Shown: positions 1 to 8,316, counted from the stretch's first letter. The stretch: DNA of 64,000 nt from Oxobacter pfennigii (GCF_001317355.1 NZ_LKET01000029.1:62001-126000); one strand, 5' to 3'. Numbers and translations are program-made. The notes: a model not told the origin generated them from the sequence alone.

Positions 1-1
1 G

Positions 2-298
2 AAGCTTATCGTAGACTTGATTTATGAAGGCGGCTTCTCGAAGATGAGATATTCTGTAAGTGATACGGCAGAATACGGTGATTATGTAACAGGCAAGAGA
101 ATTATAACAGAAGAGACACGCAAGGAAATGAAAAAGGTTCTTACAGAAATTCAAAACGGTACATTCGCAAAGAACTGGATAGTTGAGAATATGTCAAACA
201 GGGCTTTCTTCAACGCAGAAAAAGAGATACAGAAAAACCACCCTGTTGAAGAAGTAGGGACAAGAATAAGAAGTTATATACCATGGTTTAAAAAATAA
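2..298 (+). CDS. ilvC: Ketol-acid reductoisomerase, C-terminal part (cut by window start)
   Basis: The last 98 residues of ketol-acid reductoisomerase, the NADPH-dependent enzyme of branched-chain amino acid synthesis that converts acetolactate to dihydroxy-isovalerate. The frame is open from base 2. The segment [20 protein letters not shown] is the very conserved C-terminal knotted-domain sequence of class I IlvC, and the stop lies about where the family normally ends (after [11 protein letters not shown]). The start and the NADPH-binding domain are outside the window. A hairpin follows, so this is probably the last gene of its operon. Identity is secure. Confidence 0.95.
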   Translation, partial: KLIVDLIYEGGFSKMRYSVSDTAEYGDYVTGKRIITEETRKEMKKVLTEIQNGTFAKNWIVENMSNRAFFNAEKEIQKNHPVEEVGTRIRSYIPWFKK

Positions 299-320
299 AT
301 TTTATTTAGCAGATAATAAA

Positions 321-350
321 AGCCATTTATCTTTATTATGATAGATGGCT
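321..350 (+). terminator. Probable terminator after ilvC
   Basis: AGCCATTTATC pairs with GATAGATGGCT (one G-U pair) around an 8-base loop. The following tract (CTTATTAATT) is only partly T-rich, so termination may be weak. Confidence 0.45.
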
Positions 351-389
351 CTTATTAATTGAGTGAGATTTTATTCAACAGGTATATAT

Positions 390-418
390 TTACAGAATAT
401 GTTATTAAACTATATAAT
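390..418 (+). promoter_or_regulatory. Candidate sigma-A promoter of the IclR gene
   Basis: TTACAG, 17 bases, TATAAT. The -10 is perfect and the -35 matches 4 of 6. It lies about 50 bases before the IclR-family start, with an AAGGGGGA ribosome site between them. Confidence 0.45.
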
Positions 419-469
419 ATAAATAGGCGTGGTTTATAATGACATAATTGATATAAGGGGGATTTTAAA

Positions 470-1243
470 GTGGAATCTGAAGAGAAGTATAATGTTAAGG
501 TTCTTGAAAAGACATTAAATATTCTCAAATGCTTTACTTCACTAAAACCGGAATGGACATTAAGTGATTTATGCAAGGAACTTAAAATGAATCGTACCAC
601 AATATACAGAATACTTACCACACTAAGTGCTCATGATTTTATTACGGTATCTGAGAAAAGTGGAAAGTATAAGCTGGGTTCTGTCTTTGTTGTCTTAGGT
701 GCGACTGTATTAAGTGAAATGGATTTAAGAAAAAGTGCAGGATATCATTTGAAAAAGTTAAGCGAGATATCGGGAGAAACAGCACATCTGTGTATGTATT
801 ATAATATGACGGCAGTCAATATTGATATATATGACAGCCCACAGGAAAATAAGATTGCTCCTAGAATCGGCAAGGAATTATCCTTGCATGCAAGCTCTCC
901 GGGAAAAATTTTTTTAGCCAACTTCTGTGATGATGACTTGGAAGAATATATTCAGAAGGGGCTGGCACCGTCTACTCAATATACATGTACATCACCGGAT
1001 GAAATTAAAAAGATGGTAAAAAAAATCAGGCAGGAAAAGTTAGCCTATGATTTAAGGGAATCTACGGATGACCGTTCGGGTATATCAGCACCTATTTTTA
1101 ATTATAAAAATCAGGTTATTGCAGCTATCGGTGCTGTAGGACCCTATGCCAGATTTGAAAAAAACCTCGAAACAATAGCAAAGCAAGTAAAAAACAGCGC
1201 CCACAGTATTTCAAAAGAGATGGGATATATGGGAGAATTTTAA
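470..1243 (+). CDS. IclR-family transcriptional regulator
   Basis: A 257-residue DNA-binding regulator of the IclR family, cytoplasmic and usually dimeric or tetrameric. Residues about 8-70 form the winged helix-turn-helix (LSDLCKELKMNRTTIYRILTT is the recognition region), and residues about 85-250 the IclR effector-binding domain with the conserved HASSPGKIFLA and DDRSGISAPIF segments. It starts at GTG with AAGGGGGA 7 bases upstream. It stands alone: ilvC before it ends in a hairpin and the next gene is convergent, only four bases away. The target genes and ligand cannot be inferred from this window; IclR proteins often control carbon-source catabolism. Confidence 0.9.
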   Translation: MESEEKYNVKVLEKTLNILKCFTSLKPEWTLSDLCKELKMNRTTIYRILTTLSAHDFITVSEKSGKYKLGSVFVVLGATVLSEMDLRKSAGYHLKKLSEISGETAHLCMYYNMTAVNIDIYDSPQENKIAPRIGKELSLHASSPGKIFLANFCDDDLEEYIQKGLAPSTQYTCTSPDEIKKMVKKIRQEKLAYDLRESTDDRSGISAPIFNYKNQVIAAIGAVGPYARFEKNLETIAKQVKNSAHSISKEMGYMGEF

Positions 1244-1247
1244 GGCG

Positions 1248-2165
1248 TTACTCACAGACGGCTATATGTCTGTCTAGGCCTCCTTTTGGGAGTATTATAT
1301 ATTCGATGACTTTAAAGCCGCAGGAAAGTATTATATTTTGTATATCCCTGCTGCTTAATATAACTGCTCTTTTACACAAGTCTCTGGCATTTCCTATTAT
1401 GCTGTCATACTTATCGCTTCCTTTTTTTGATAGTACCCCATAAGGAAGGTCTATAACAGAAACATCATACATGCCCTTGATGTGTGACGCATCAAGGCAT
1501 GTGACTTTGCTTTCAAATCCAAAATGCACTAAATTCAAATTAGCATTGTTTACTACTATTTCGTTTATATCGTAGCCTTCTGCATCTATTCCCATATCTA
1601 AAGCTTCCAAAAGGACGGTCCCAACGCCGCAGCAGGGATCTACAAGTTTTATATCTGTTGAATTGCAGGCTGCGATATTAACTAATGCTCTTGCCATCCT
1701 TGAAGGCAGGGCATTACAGAAAGTATGGGGTTTTTTATTGAATATAAGCCATCTGTTCGGTGATTTTTCAACAAATTCGCCAAAGAGCCATTTTTGATCA
1801 ATGCGGGTAACAATAAAATCAGTAAGAGGGTTCTTAAGGTCCGGAGCGGTTAGAAATAAGTCGGAAATCTCTCTTTCTACCCTTTTTCTTTCATGAAAAT
1901 CAATATGCTCATGGACATTTATAAACCGTACTCTGAATCTTTCTCTGCTTAGATTCAATTTTTCAATTTTTTTATATAAATTATTAAGGCTATAATCCTC
2001 GGCATGGATATCAACACTGAAATCGATATAAGCTGCCCTTTTCAAATCTGTGTAGTTTGGACTTATTGCATAGCTTTTATCAGTTTTAGTACCTGTCAGC
2101 ATCAGGCACTCAAGCTCAGCGATTTTTTCCTGATTTGAAGGTTTGCTAAGAATATACAAATACAT
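1248..2165 (-). CDS. TRM11/TrmG10-type RNA (guanine-N2) methyltransferase-like protein
   Basis: A class I SAM-dependent methyltransferase of the UPF0020/TrmG10 group. The SAM-binding motif DPCCGVGTVLLEA lies at about residue 176, and the catalytic motif, N/D-PPY in most relatives, reads DLPYG at about 239. The N-terminal half (about 1-150) would be the THUMP-like RNA-binding part. I chose the ATG at 2165 because GGAGATGA precedes it; a start 14 codons upstream lacks a ribosome site. The substrate, tRNA or rRNA guanine, is inferred from the family only. The gene converges with the IclR gene with four bases between stops. Confidence 0.75.
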   Translation of the reverse strand: MYLYILSKPSNQEKIAELECLMLTGTKTDKSYAISPNYTDLKRAAYIDFSVDIHAEDYSLNNLYKKIEKLNLSRERFRVRFINVHEHIDFHERKRVEREISDLFLTAPDLKNPLTDFIVTRIDQKWLFGEFVEKSPNRWLIFNKKPHTFCNALPSRMARALVNIAACNSTDIKLVDPCCGVGTVLLEALDMGIDAEGYDINEIVVNNANLNLVHFGFESKVTCLDASHIKGMYDVSVIDLPYGVLSKKGSDKYDSIIGNARDLCKRAVILSSRDIQNIILSCGFKVIEYIILPKGGLDRHIAVCE

Positions 2166-2207
2166 TAAATCATCTCCGTTTAAGGTAGGGGGAAGGTAAG
2201 GAGACAC

Positions 2208-2345
2208 TTCCCCTCTTTTTGGGTTACATCATGGGGGAGTCGGGGTAAATGCCCCCAACGTATTAAGGCGACACATCTCCTTTAATTAGTAGCAAGTCTG
2301 GGGCAGATTTAAGATATGTCCCCAACGTATGGGACACTTCCTCAT
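2208..2345. repeat. Cluster of GGGGACA/TGTCCCC boxes
   Basis: Short related boxes are packed here: GGAGACACTTCCCC, TGCCCCCAACGTAT, GCGACACATCTCC, and ATGTCCCCAACGTATGGGACA. The same GTTGGGGACA core recurs at about 10140-10195, 52150-52185 and 58740-58780, where it sits inside longer palindromic elements. This stretch looks like a decayed cluster of such elements; no gene is visible in it. Confidence 0.55.
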
Positions 2346-2375
2346 TAATATTATTATACACTATTTAACCGGACA

Positions 2376-2550
2376 ATAAAAAAAGGTGCTTTAAGCACCT
2401 TGAATTTCTAAAAATATATTAAGCAACCTTTTCTGGTCCTCAATTTAAGTTAAACTCAAATAACAATATCATTTTTAAAAAAATATCATTAAGAGGGGAA
2501 AAGGTTGCGTTTTTTAATGTCCGTCTGATTGGTATAAAACTTTATTTTCA
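2376..2550 (-). ncRNA. Candidate independent small RNA (about 175 nt)
   Basis: A gene-free stretch has all the parts of a small RNA gene on the minus strand. A near-consensus sigma-A promoter at 2585-2557 predicts a 5' end near 2550. The predicted RNA has an 11-bp perfect closing stem (2508-2498 with 2433-2423), an internal loop region with C-rich UUUUCCCCUC, and an intrinsic terminator at 2401-2383: an 8-bp stem, three-base loop, then seven U. The length would suit a 6S-type RNA, but I cannot confirm the 6S central bubble, and the C-rich motif equally suits a Shine-Dalgarno-binding regulator. On the plus strand the large hairpin is followed by GTTTTTTA, so it could also stop plus-strand transcripts. 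Confidence 0.5.
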
Positions 2551-2556
2551 TAAACG

Positions 2557-2585
2557 ATTATACTAAGGTTTATTATTGATTTCAA
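2557..2585 (-). promoter_or_regulatory. Sigma-A promoter of the candidate small RNA
   Basis: On the minus strand: TTGAAA, 17 bases, TATAAT. The -10 is perfect, the -35 matches 5 of 6 and the spacing is optimal. No coding frame follows it, only a structured stretch ending in a terminator. Confidence 0.6.
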
Positions 2586-2725
2586 TGGGTTGATGCACAA
2601 AATTACACATTAAGCAATATTTTCATATGACAGAAAAAGTATTACAATATAAAAATTTCGAATTTTAGAACCTGAGGTCATACCATAATAATATGGCACA
2701 TAACATATTACATGGGGGTGGTTTT

Positions 2726-3724
2726 ATGTTCTGGGAAAAGGAGATAGCAAAACAATTTAATCTCCAGCTTGAGAGCATATCTCCCACTAGGGGAGTGTAC
2801 CTAATAAAGACAAATAAAGGTACAAAATGCTTAAAGAGATTAAATTACGGAGTACAGAAGCTTTTGTTCATCTATGGAGCAAAGGAACATTTGATTAAAA
2901 ATGGATTCCCCAATGTGGACAGATATATGCTGGCATGTGATGGAAACCCTTATGTAGAGTACGGTGACGATTTGTATGTGATTACTGAATGGATTGACGG
3001 CAGAGAATGCAATTTCAGGGACGCCCATGAGACCAAAAAGGCTGCGTCCGCCATGGCTAAGCTTCATGAGGCGTCAAAAGGCTATGAGGTCATTGATGGT
3101 GCAAAGCTGAAGTCGGATTTAGGGAGATGGCATCATCTCATGGTTAAAAGGCGAGACGGGCTTAAGAAGATGAAATCAATGGCGGAAGGTAAACTTGACA
3201 AATCGGAGTTTGACCGTCTTTTTATAGAACATGTTGAGCTTTATGTGGGTATTGCCAATGAAGCAATAGACACATTGGAGAGATCTAAGTACGATGATGT
3301 TGTGAAGGACACATTGCTCAAGAAAAGTTTTTGCCATCATGATTATACTTATCACAATATAATATTTGATAAAAAGGATGAATTGCATGTAATAGATTTT
3401 GATTACTGTAAATATGAAATACGTGCATATGATATAGCCAGCTTTTTAATAAAAGTATTGAAAAGAAATGATTGGAATTTTGACATTTGCATTGATTTGA
3501 TGAATGAATATGACAATGCAAGCACTATCAGCGATGAGGAGTATATGGTAATACTTGCATTTTTGAAATTCCCCCAAAGGCTATGGAGGCTGGCAAACCG
3601 ATATTATTATAATGAATCAAATTGGCCTGATCACACCTTCTTAAGGAAGATAAGGGAGATTATTGAAGAGAAGGACCCCTTTATAGATTTTGTCGGACAG
3701 TTTGAAGATAAGTATGTAAGATGA
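2726..3724 (+). CDS. CotS-family spore coat protein (kinase-like fold)
   Basis: A 332-residue protein of the CotS/CotI/YsxE family, which has an aminoglycoside-phosphotransferase-like kinase fold. The catalytic-loop-like segment HHDYTYHNIIF is at about 204 and the metal-binding IDFDY at about 223, so the active-site residues look intact. In Bacillus, members are spore coat proteins of the mother cell; whether this one phosphorylates anything is unknown. The start chosen is the ATG at 2726, five bases after GGGGGTGG; an earlier in-frame ATG at 2693 has no ribosome site. It is single, followed by a strong hairpin shared with the convergent GH18 gene. Confidence 0.82.
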   Translation: MFWEKEIAKQFNLQLESISPTRGVYLIKTNKGTKCLKRLNYGVQKLLFIYGAKEHLIKNGFPNVDRYMLACDGNPYVEYGDDLYVITEWIDGRECNFRDAHETKKAASAMAKLHEASKGYEVIDGAKLKSDLGRWHHLMVKRRDGLKKMKSMAEGKLDKSEFDRLFIEHVELYVGIANEAIDTLERSKYDDVVKDTLLKKSFCHHDYTYHNIIFDKKDELHVIDFDYCKYEIRAYDIASFLIKVLKRNDWNFDICIDLMNEYDNASTISDEEYMVILAFLKFPQRLWRLANRYYYNESNWPDHTFLRKIREIIEEKDPFIDFVGQFEDKYVR

Positions 3725-3730
3725 AACTAT

Positions 3731-3765
3731 GAGCATCATAGCCCTTGGATAAAGGGGTGATGCTC
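3731..3765. terminator. Shared hairpin between convergent genes
   Basis: GAGCATCA (3731) pairs with TGATGCTC (3758), with an inner CCCTT/AAGGG stem. It lies between the cotS-like stop and the GH18 stop and could serve both strands; neither side has a long T tract. Confidence 0.5.
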
Positions 3766-3773
3766 ATTTGCCG

Positions 3774-5333
3774 TTATTGGGCTATTTTAAATTTCATCCG
3801 GGATGGTTTTTCAAGGCTTCCGCCGCTATTGGATTTCACATCCCTTCCTATAATCAAATAATAGACGTCTCCCTTCCTATACAAATCTTCTGCAATAACC
3901 TTTACGGAATTGTGGATATCATCGTATTCCAGAGTGATGTTTTGTGAAGTGCCTGAAGAGTCTGCAACATAAATACTGTTCAAAGAATCCGTTATGGTGC
4001 TTTTATCAAGAGCCATATTAAAATTGATTGTCCATATTTTATCCGAAGGTACGCCCTCCTTTGATTCAAGCTCGTTATAGGGGACATTAGGAGTATTAAA
4101 TATATTATAAAGGCTGTCCCATATTTTTTCATTTCCAATGCCAATTCTCCATACAGTTATTCCTGAGAGATTATATTTTAAAACCAGTGTATAAAACTTA
4201 TCATATATCGTTTCAGGAGTTTCATAATAATATTCTGTCTTTTTAACCCCGGTACCTGGGTCGCCCGGGATAGTTTTTTTGTATGTAACTGACTGATATT
4301 TATATAGGTCTGATGTGATGATGTATTCAACATCACCTTTTGCATCCTCAATTTCCTTATATGCAGGCCTTATATGTTCGTAGTAAATATAGCTTCCAGT
4401 GCTATTTTGGAACTCTTTTTCAATCCATCCGTTTGTTTCGATGGTAGCACCCAGTAAAATTTTTTGAGGGTTATAATTCTCTCCAAATTCATTTATTAAA
4501 AGCTCCGTAAGCCTGTTCAGACTGTAATCAATCTTATCAAAAGGCTGGCACTCCGGTATATCAACAGCTTTTATTTTTCCGGTAAGTTCTGAAATACCAT
4601 CCGATTCCTCATATTCGGTATAGTGCACATGAGGATATGTAAGCAGGATTATGGAATCTGCAATACTGTATATATGCTTGTAATCATAGCCGTCATAATT
4701 TTCGGGAACATTTACACATACGGAAAGCTTCTTATCCTGCAGCCTGCTCTTTAAAAAGGTCAGAAAATTATTATATTTTTCTTTCAATCTATCGTTTACT
4801 GATTCGGAATAATTCGAATCGGAAAACTTGTCCAAAAATCCCTCAAAGTCCAGTACAACGCCGTCGAAATTGTACTTATGTATCATCTCTATCATAGGAT
4901 TAATTATATAATCTTCCCACTCCTCATCTTTCATGTTCAAAAATTCCAGAGCGCTATTTTTGCCGTCATTATACTTCTGGGTGCTGAAAAAAACCATCAA
5001 AAGATTATTGGAGATAGGATAAAGGTCTTTATGTATCTCATTGGGAAATCCTTCATCTGCAGGAGTTGGCAGAGAATATTCATTATATGAATCGTATACA
5101 CTTAAGTTCTTTTTTTCACTGGTGAAAACCATTCTATTATTGGAATCTCTGGCAATCCGTGCCCATCCATAATACATATAATTTGCAGTACCCAGAGCGT
5201 CTTTAATATCCATATACTCTTCATAACTTTTAATTGCATAAAAAGGATTTACACTGTACGCAAGAGCCGAAGCCGGAGTATTAGCAGATAAAGAAACAAG
5301 GATACAGATAAAAAGAATTAAACCCTTTCTCAC
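3774..5333 (-). CDS. Secreted glycoside hydrolase family 18 protein with C-terminal Ig-like domain
   Basis: A 519-residue exported protein. Residues 1-25 form a signal peptide (MRKG, hydrophobic core, ASA). Residues about 40-410 are a GH18 chitinase-like barrel with the catalytic signature DGVVLDFEG (D157 to E164) and a late SGITVWRIG strand. Residues about 425-519 resemble a bacterial SbsA-type Ig-like domain (KIWTINFNMALDKSTIT). GH18 proteins of spore formers (YaaH, YdhD, YkvQ type) act on spore peptidoglycan; this one lacks LysM repeats, so its substrate is inferred. The start is GTG after GGGGGG at a somewhat long spacing. It converges with the CotS-family gene. Confidence 0.8.
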   Translation of the reverse strand: MRKGLILFICILVSLSANTPASALAYSVNPFYAIKSYEEYMDIKDALGTANYMYYGWARIARDSNNRMVFTSEKKNLSVYDSYNEYSLPTPADEGFPNEIHKDLYPISNNLLMVFFSTQKYNDGKNSALEFLNMKDEEWEDYIINPMIEMIHKYNFDGVVLDFEGFLDKFSDSNYSESVNDRLKEKYNNFLTFLKSRLQDKKLSVCVNVPENYDGYDYKHIYSIADSIILLTYPHVHYTEYEESDGISELTGKIKAVDIPECQPFDKIDYSLNRLTELLINEFGENYNPQKILLGATIETNGWIEKEFQNSTGSYIYYEHIRPAYKEIEDAKGDVEYIITSDLYKYQSVTYKKTIPGDPGTGVKKTEYYYETPETIYDKFYTLVLKYNLSGITVWRIGIGNEKIWDSLYNIFNTPNVPYNELESKEGVPSDKIWTINFNMALDKSTITDSLNSIYVADSSGTSQNITLEYDDIHNSVKVIAEDLYRKGDVYYLIIGRDVKSNSGGSLEKPSRMKFKIAQ

Positions 5334-5466
5334 TTAAGGCAGCCCCCCATAAATAAACTAAGAATGAATTGCTGTATATAATATTTATTTCTACACCTAA
5401 ACAAGAATATCCTCCTTATTTATGCTGCGGCATTATAATATTTAAACTGACCTGATTTAGCCCATG

Positions 5467-5495
5467 CACAATACTTTTGTCAACTTCATAGTATA
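5467..5495 (+). promoter_or_regulatory. Candidate sigma-K/sigma-E type promoter of yabG
   Basis: CATAGTATA (5487-5495) matches the CATAnnnTA -10 of mother-cell sigma factors, and an AC-containing CACA lies 16 bases upstream, as expected for sigma-K. yabG is sigma-K-dependent in B. subtilis (established knowledge), which supports the reading. Confidence 0.4.
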
Positions 5496-5535
5496 TAATA
5501 CAACAATATATCTTTTACAATACGGAGGGTAGCAA

Positions 5536-6399
5536 ATGCCAGCATTTAATATAGGAGACATAGTAGTGAGGAAATCCTACGGCGGCGATGTGTATTTTAA
5601 GATAACAGATATAGTTAAAGTGAATTGTGAAGAGGACAGGGTCATATTGAAGGGGTTAGACCACCGGCTTATAGCAGATGCTCCTCCCAGTGATCTTAAG
5701 CTGCCCGATTTAGAAGATGTTAACTCCGATAAACTTATATACAGCAAGAGGGTGAATAAAAACGTCAAAAGAATTTTATCCGACAGGAGGTCAATGGGCA
5801 TTAAAGACAAAAGAGGTTTCAGAGATGATGAGACTTTCGGAAGATCCGGAAGAATACTTCACATTGATGCAGATGAGGAATATTTAAATACCTGTATAAA
5901 GACATATAAGCAGCTTAATTTAGAGGTTACTCCAAAGCTTATTGCCGAAGCAAGCCAGCCTGAAATAATTCTGGATTTGTTGAATGAAGTGAAGCCCGAT
6001 ATATTGGTACTTACAGGTCATGATGGGATGCTGAAGGGTCAGAATAATTATACAAGCTTAGACAGTTACAGAAGCTCCAGGTTCTTTGTAGAGGCAGTTA
6101 AAGTTGCCAGGAGCTATGACCCCTCATTGGATGATCTGGTTATATTTGCCGGAGCCTGCCAATCCTTCTATGAGGCCATAATCGAAGCAGGCGCTAATTA
6201 TGCAAGCTCACCTCACAGAGTACTTATACATGCACTGGATCCCGTTTTTATCTGCGAAAAAGTGGCTTATACCGGAATCAACAAGGTATTGACAATTCAG
6301 GAAGCTATAAGCAATACAATAACGGGAATAAAAGGAATCGGGGGCTTGGAGACCAGGGGAAAATACCGCCAGGGCTTTCCTAAATCCTTATATTCATAG
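5536..6399 (+). CDS. yabG: Sporulation-specific protease YabG
   Basis: A 287-residue YabG-family cysteine peptidase that trims coat proteins during late sporulation in the mother cell. The N-terminal part (MPAFNIGDIVVRKSYGGDVYF) is a small barrel-like domain typical of the family. The likely catalytic residues are visible: H162 in LVLTGHDG and C208 in IFAGACQS. Its length is normal. The start ATG has GGAGGGTAGC upstream. The gene is alone, with a palindromic element immediately downstream. Confidence 0.93.
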   Translation: MPAFNIGDIVVRKSYGGDVYFKITDIVKVNCEEDRVILKGLDHRLIADAPPSDLKLPDLEDVNSDKLIYSKRVNKNVKRILSDRRSMGIKDKRGFRDDETFGRSGRILHIDADEEYLNTCIKTYKQLNLEVTPKLIAEASQPEIILDLLNEVKPDILVLTGHDGMLKGQNNYTSLDSYRSSRFFVEAVKVARSYDPSLDDLVIFAGACQSFYEAIIEAGANYASSPHRVLIHALDPVFICEKVAYTGINKVLTIQEAISNTITGIKGIGGLETRGKYRQGFPKSLYS

Positions 6400-6403
6400 T
6401 ATC

Positions 6404-6608
6404 AAGGGCTGTTGCGTTTTAAACAACGTAATGAGCATCGTGAGAGTTCTTTAAAAGTTCTTAGTGACGCTGCTGCAGAAAATACTTAGAATTTTAGATT
6501 GTTTAAGCATAGTGAAGTTTAGAAATTCTTGTATTTTCAAGGCAGGGAGCCTTAGAACTTGCAAAACTCGAACATGGCGAATGCAGTGTTTAAAATGCAA
6601 CAGCCCTT
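6404..6608. mobile_element. Long-palindrome element, family A, copy 1
   Basis: A 205-bp element bounded by 22-bp inverted ends with one mismatch (AAGGGCTGTTGCGTTTTAAA at 6404 and its complement ending at 6608). The arms keep pairing inward (AAGTTCTTAG, GAAAATAC, AGAATTTTAGA), so the whole element folds as one imperfect hairpin. Copies 2 and 3 lie at 35571-35777 and 61169-61362. It encodes no plausible protein; a non-autonomous MITE is the best description. Confidence 0.75.
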
Positions 6609-6650
6609 TGAATAAGTACATAAAAGTGCTTAAAGCCGGGGGTGATAAAT

Positions 6651-8084
6651 ATGTCAAGCGGCCATGAAATATTGGTTAATATATTTGATGGGCAAAGCGG
6701 CGAAATGTATAAAATGAGACTGAATGACGTTGTAAGGAGGATAACAACCCGGGAAATGCCTGAATGCTTCGAAGTTGAAGCTGTAAAAGCCCTGGCGGTA
6801 GCAGTAAGGACATGGGTGGTAAAAAAACTTAAGGCTTTTGACGGTTACGGATGCGAGCTGAATAAGGATGCCGATTTATGCACGGATGGTAAATGCGGCG
6901 TAGAAATAACGGATTTAAGCCTGCTTAGAAAAAGCATGCCGGATGATTTTGATGAATTTTATAAGCTGGCTTGTATAGCAGAGGAAGAAACTGCCGATTT
7001 TATAATGACCTGCGGCGGGAGGCCTATAGCTTCTGATTATCATCTTACCTGCGGCGGAGGCACCGAAAATTCGGAAGATGTATTTGGAAACAGGATAATG
7101 TATTACAGAAAGGTGCTGTGCAAATACTGTTCCGGATCTCCCCACTGGGATAAAACCATAGAAATCTCCATGCAGGAACTGGAAGATAAACTTAACATCA
7201 AGACATTAAAAGGCAATAGTACTTTCGGCCCTGAAATGGAAGGTATAATTGAGGACGTGGTGAGGGATGATACAGGAAGGATAAAAAAAGTAAAAATCGG
7301 TGGAAGAATTTTCACCGGCGTGGAAGTCAACCAAATCCTGGGTTTAGGTTCATCCCGTTTTGGCTGGGACCCTGTTGTCTTGAAGTTTAAAATAAGAGGC
7401 CAGGGAGACGGAATAGGAATGTGCCTGTATGGAGCCAATCAAATGGCCAAGGAAGGCTACAATTACAGGGATATTTTAAGTTACTATTATACAAATATAA
7501 ATATTGAGCCTATCGAAACGGCAGGAGATGATATTCCCTTAAAAGGCAAAACCTTTATTATAGATCCCGGCCATGGAGGTGAACACGGAGACGACGAAAA
7601 GGGGCCTACAGGACTGAGGGAAAAGGATGTCAATTTATATATTGCCAATAAGCTTAGCAAGCTTTTAGAAAACAGCGGGGCAAAGGTAGTTATGACAAGA
7701 AACGAAGATACGGATATTTCCCTGCCTAAAAGGATAGAGCTTGTTAACAGTGTGCGGCCAAATTTTTTAGTAAGCATACATCAAAACTCCTTTTTCTCAT
7801 CTAAGGTTTCAGGAACCGAAGTGTACTACTACCGCGGGGATACGGAAGGGGAGAATATGAGTAAACTGATTCACGACAACATAGTAAAGGCTTTAAATAC
7901 AGTTAGCCGAGGCAACAGAAATGCAGACTTTTATATGCTGAGGGAGTCAAAGGTAAGCGCTGTTTCCGTAGAATGCATGTATATAACAAATCCATTGGAG
8001 GAAGAGCGGCTTAAATCCGATGAAGTAAAAGATGAAATTGCTAAATCCATACACAAAAGCATTCTGGATTACTATGGTATATAA
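6651..8084 (+). CDS. SpoIID/LytB domain fused to N-acetylmuramoyl-L-alanine amidase
   Basis: A 477-residue protein with two peptidoglycan-cleaving domains. Residues about 20-280 are SpoIID/LytB-like: the EMPECFEVEAVKALAVAVRTW segment contains the conserved glutamate (E35) of SpoIID lytic transglycosylases. Residues about 298-477 are an Amidase_3 zinc amidase with H308 (DPGHGG), E324 (REKDVN), H377 (SIHQNS) and catalytic E441 (VECMYITN). No signal peptide or membrane segment is visible, so the route of export or place of action is unclear. The start ATG follows GGGGGTGA. Combining the SpoIID and amidase activities, separate in B. subtilis engulfment, in one chain is notable. Confidence 0.88.
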   Translation: MSSGHEILVNIFDGQSGEMYKMRLNDVVRRITTREMPECFEVEAVKALAVAVRTWVVKKLKAFDGYGCELNKDADLCTDGKCGVEITDLSLLRKSMPDDFDEFYKLACIAEEETADFIMTCGGRPIASDYHLTCGGGTENSEDVFGNRIMYYRKVLCKYCSGSPHWDKTIEISMQELEDKLNIKTLKGNSTFGPEMEGIIEDVVRDDTGRIKKVKIGGRIFTGVEVNQILGLGSSRFGWDPVVLKFKIRGQGDGIGMCLYGANQMAKEGYNYRDILSYYYTNINIEPIETAGDDIPLKGKTFIIDPGHGGEHGDDEKGPTGLREKDVNLYIANKLSKLLENSGAKVVMTRNEDTDISLPKRIELVNSVRPNFLVSIHQNSFFSSKVSGTEVYYYRGDTEGENMSKLIHDNIVKALNTVSRGNRNADFYMLRESKVSAVSVECMYITNPLEEERLKSDEVKDEIAKSIHKSILDYYGI

Positions 8085-8219
8085 GGCTTTCAGCTAATTA
8101 AATAAAAATCAAATATAAAATATAGGGAATATAAGAAGATAAAGTGCTTATATTGGGACATAAATAAAAAAAAGCGAAAAATTCAATTTATAATTAAGAA
8201 ATTTAACAAACTGTTAATA

Positions 8220-8248
8220 TTGACAACCTGCAGATGTGCTGATAAAAT
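8220..8248 (+). promoter_or_regulatory. Upstream sigma-A promoter of veg
   Basis: TTGACA, 17 bases, TAAAAT: a perfect -35, a one-mismatch -10 and ideal spacing. Confidence 0.65.
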
Positions 8249-8261
8249 ATATGTCCCCATA

Positions 8262-8290
8262 TTGACAAAAATCCTTTCATAGTGTAAAAT
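8262..8290 (+). promoter_or_regulatory. Downstream sigma-A promoter of veg
   Basis: A second TTGACA, 17 bases, TAAAAT, 42 bp after the first. Its start site would fall about 20 bases before the ribosome site of veg. The veg gene of B. subtilis is also known for very strong promoters. Confidence 0.7.
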
Positions 8291-8316
8291 GTTTACTGTA
8301 GAAAGAAGGTGTTTAC

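Noticed and set aside
6464-6667. Open frames inside the family A elements (also 35291-35740 on the minus strand)
   Set aside because: They follow the repeat, not a protein family, are not kept open in all three copies, and overlap real genes.
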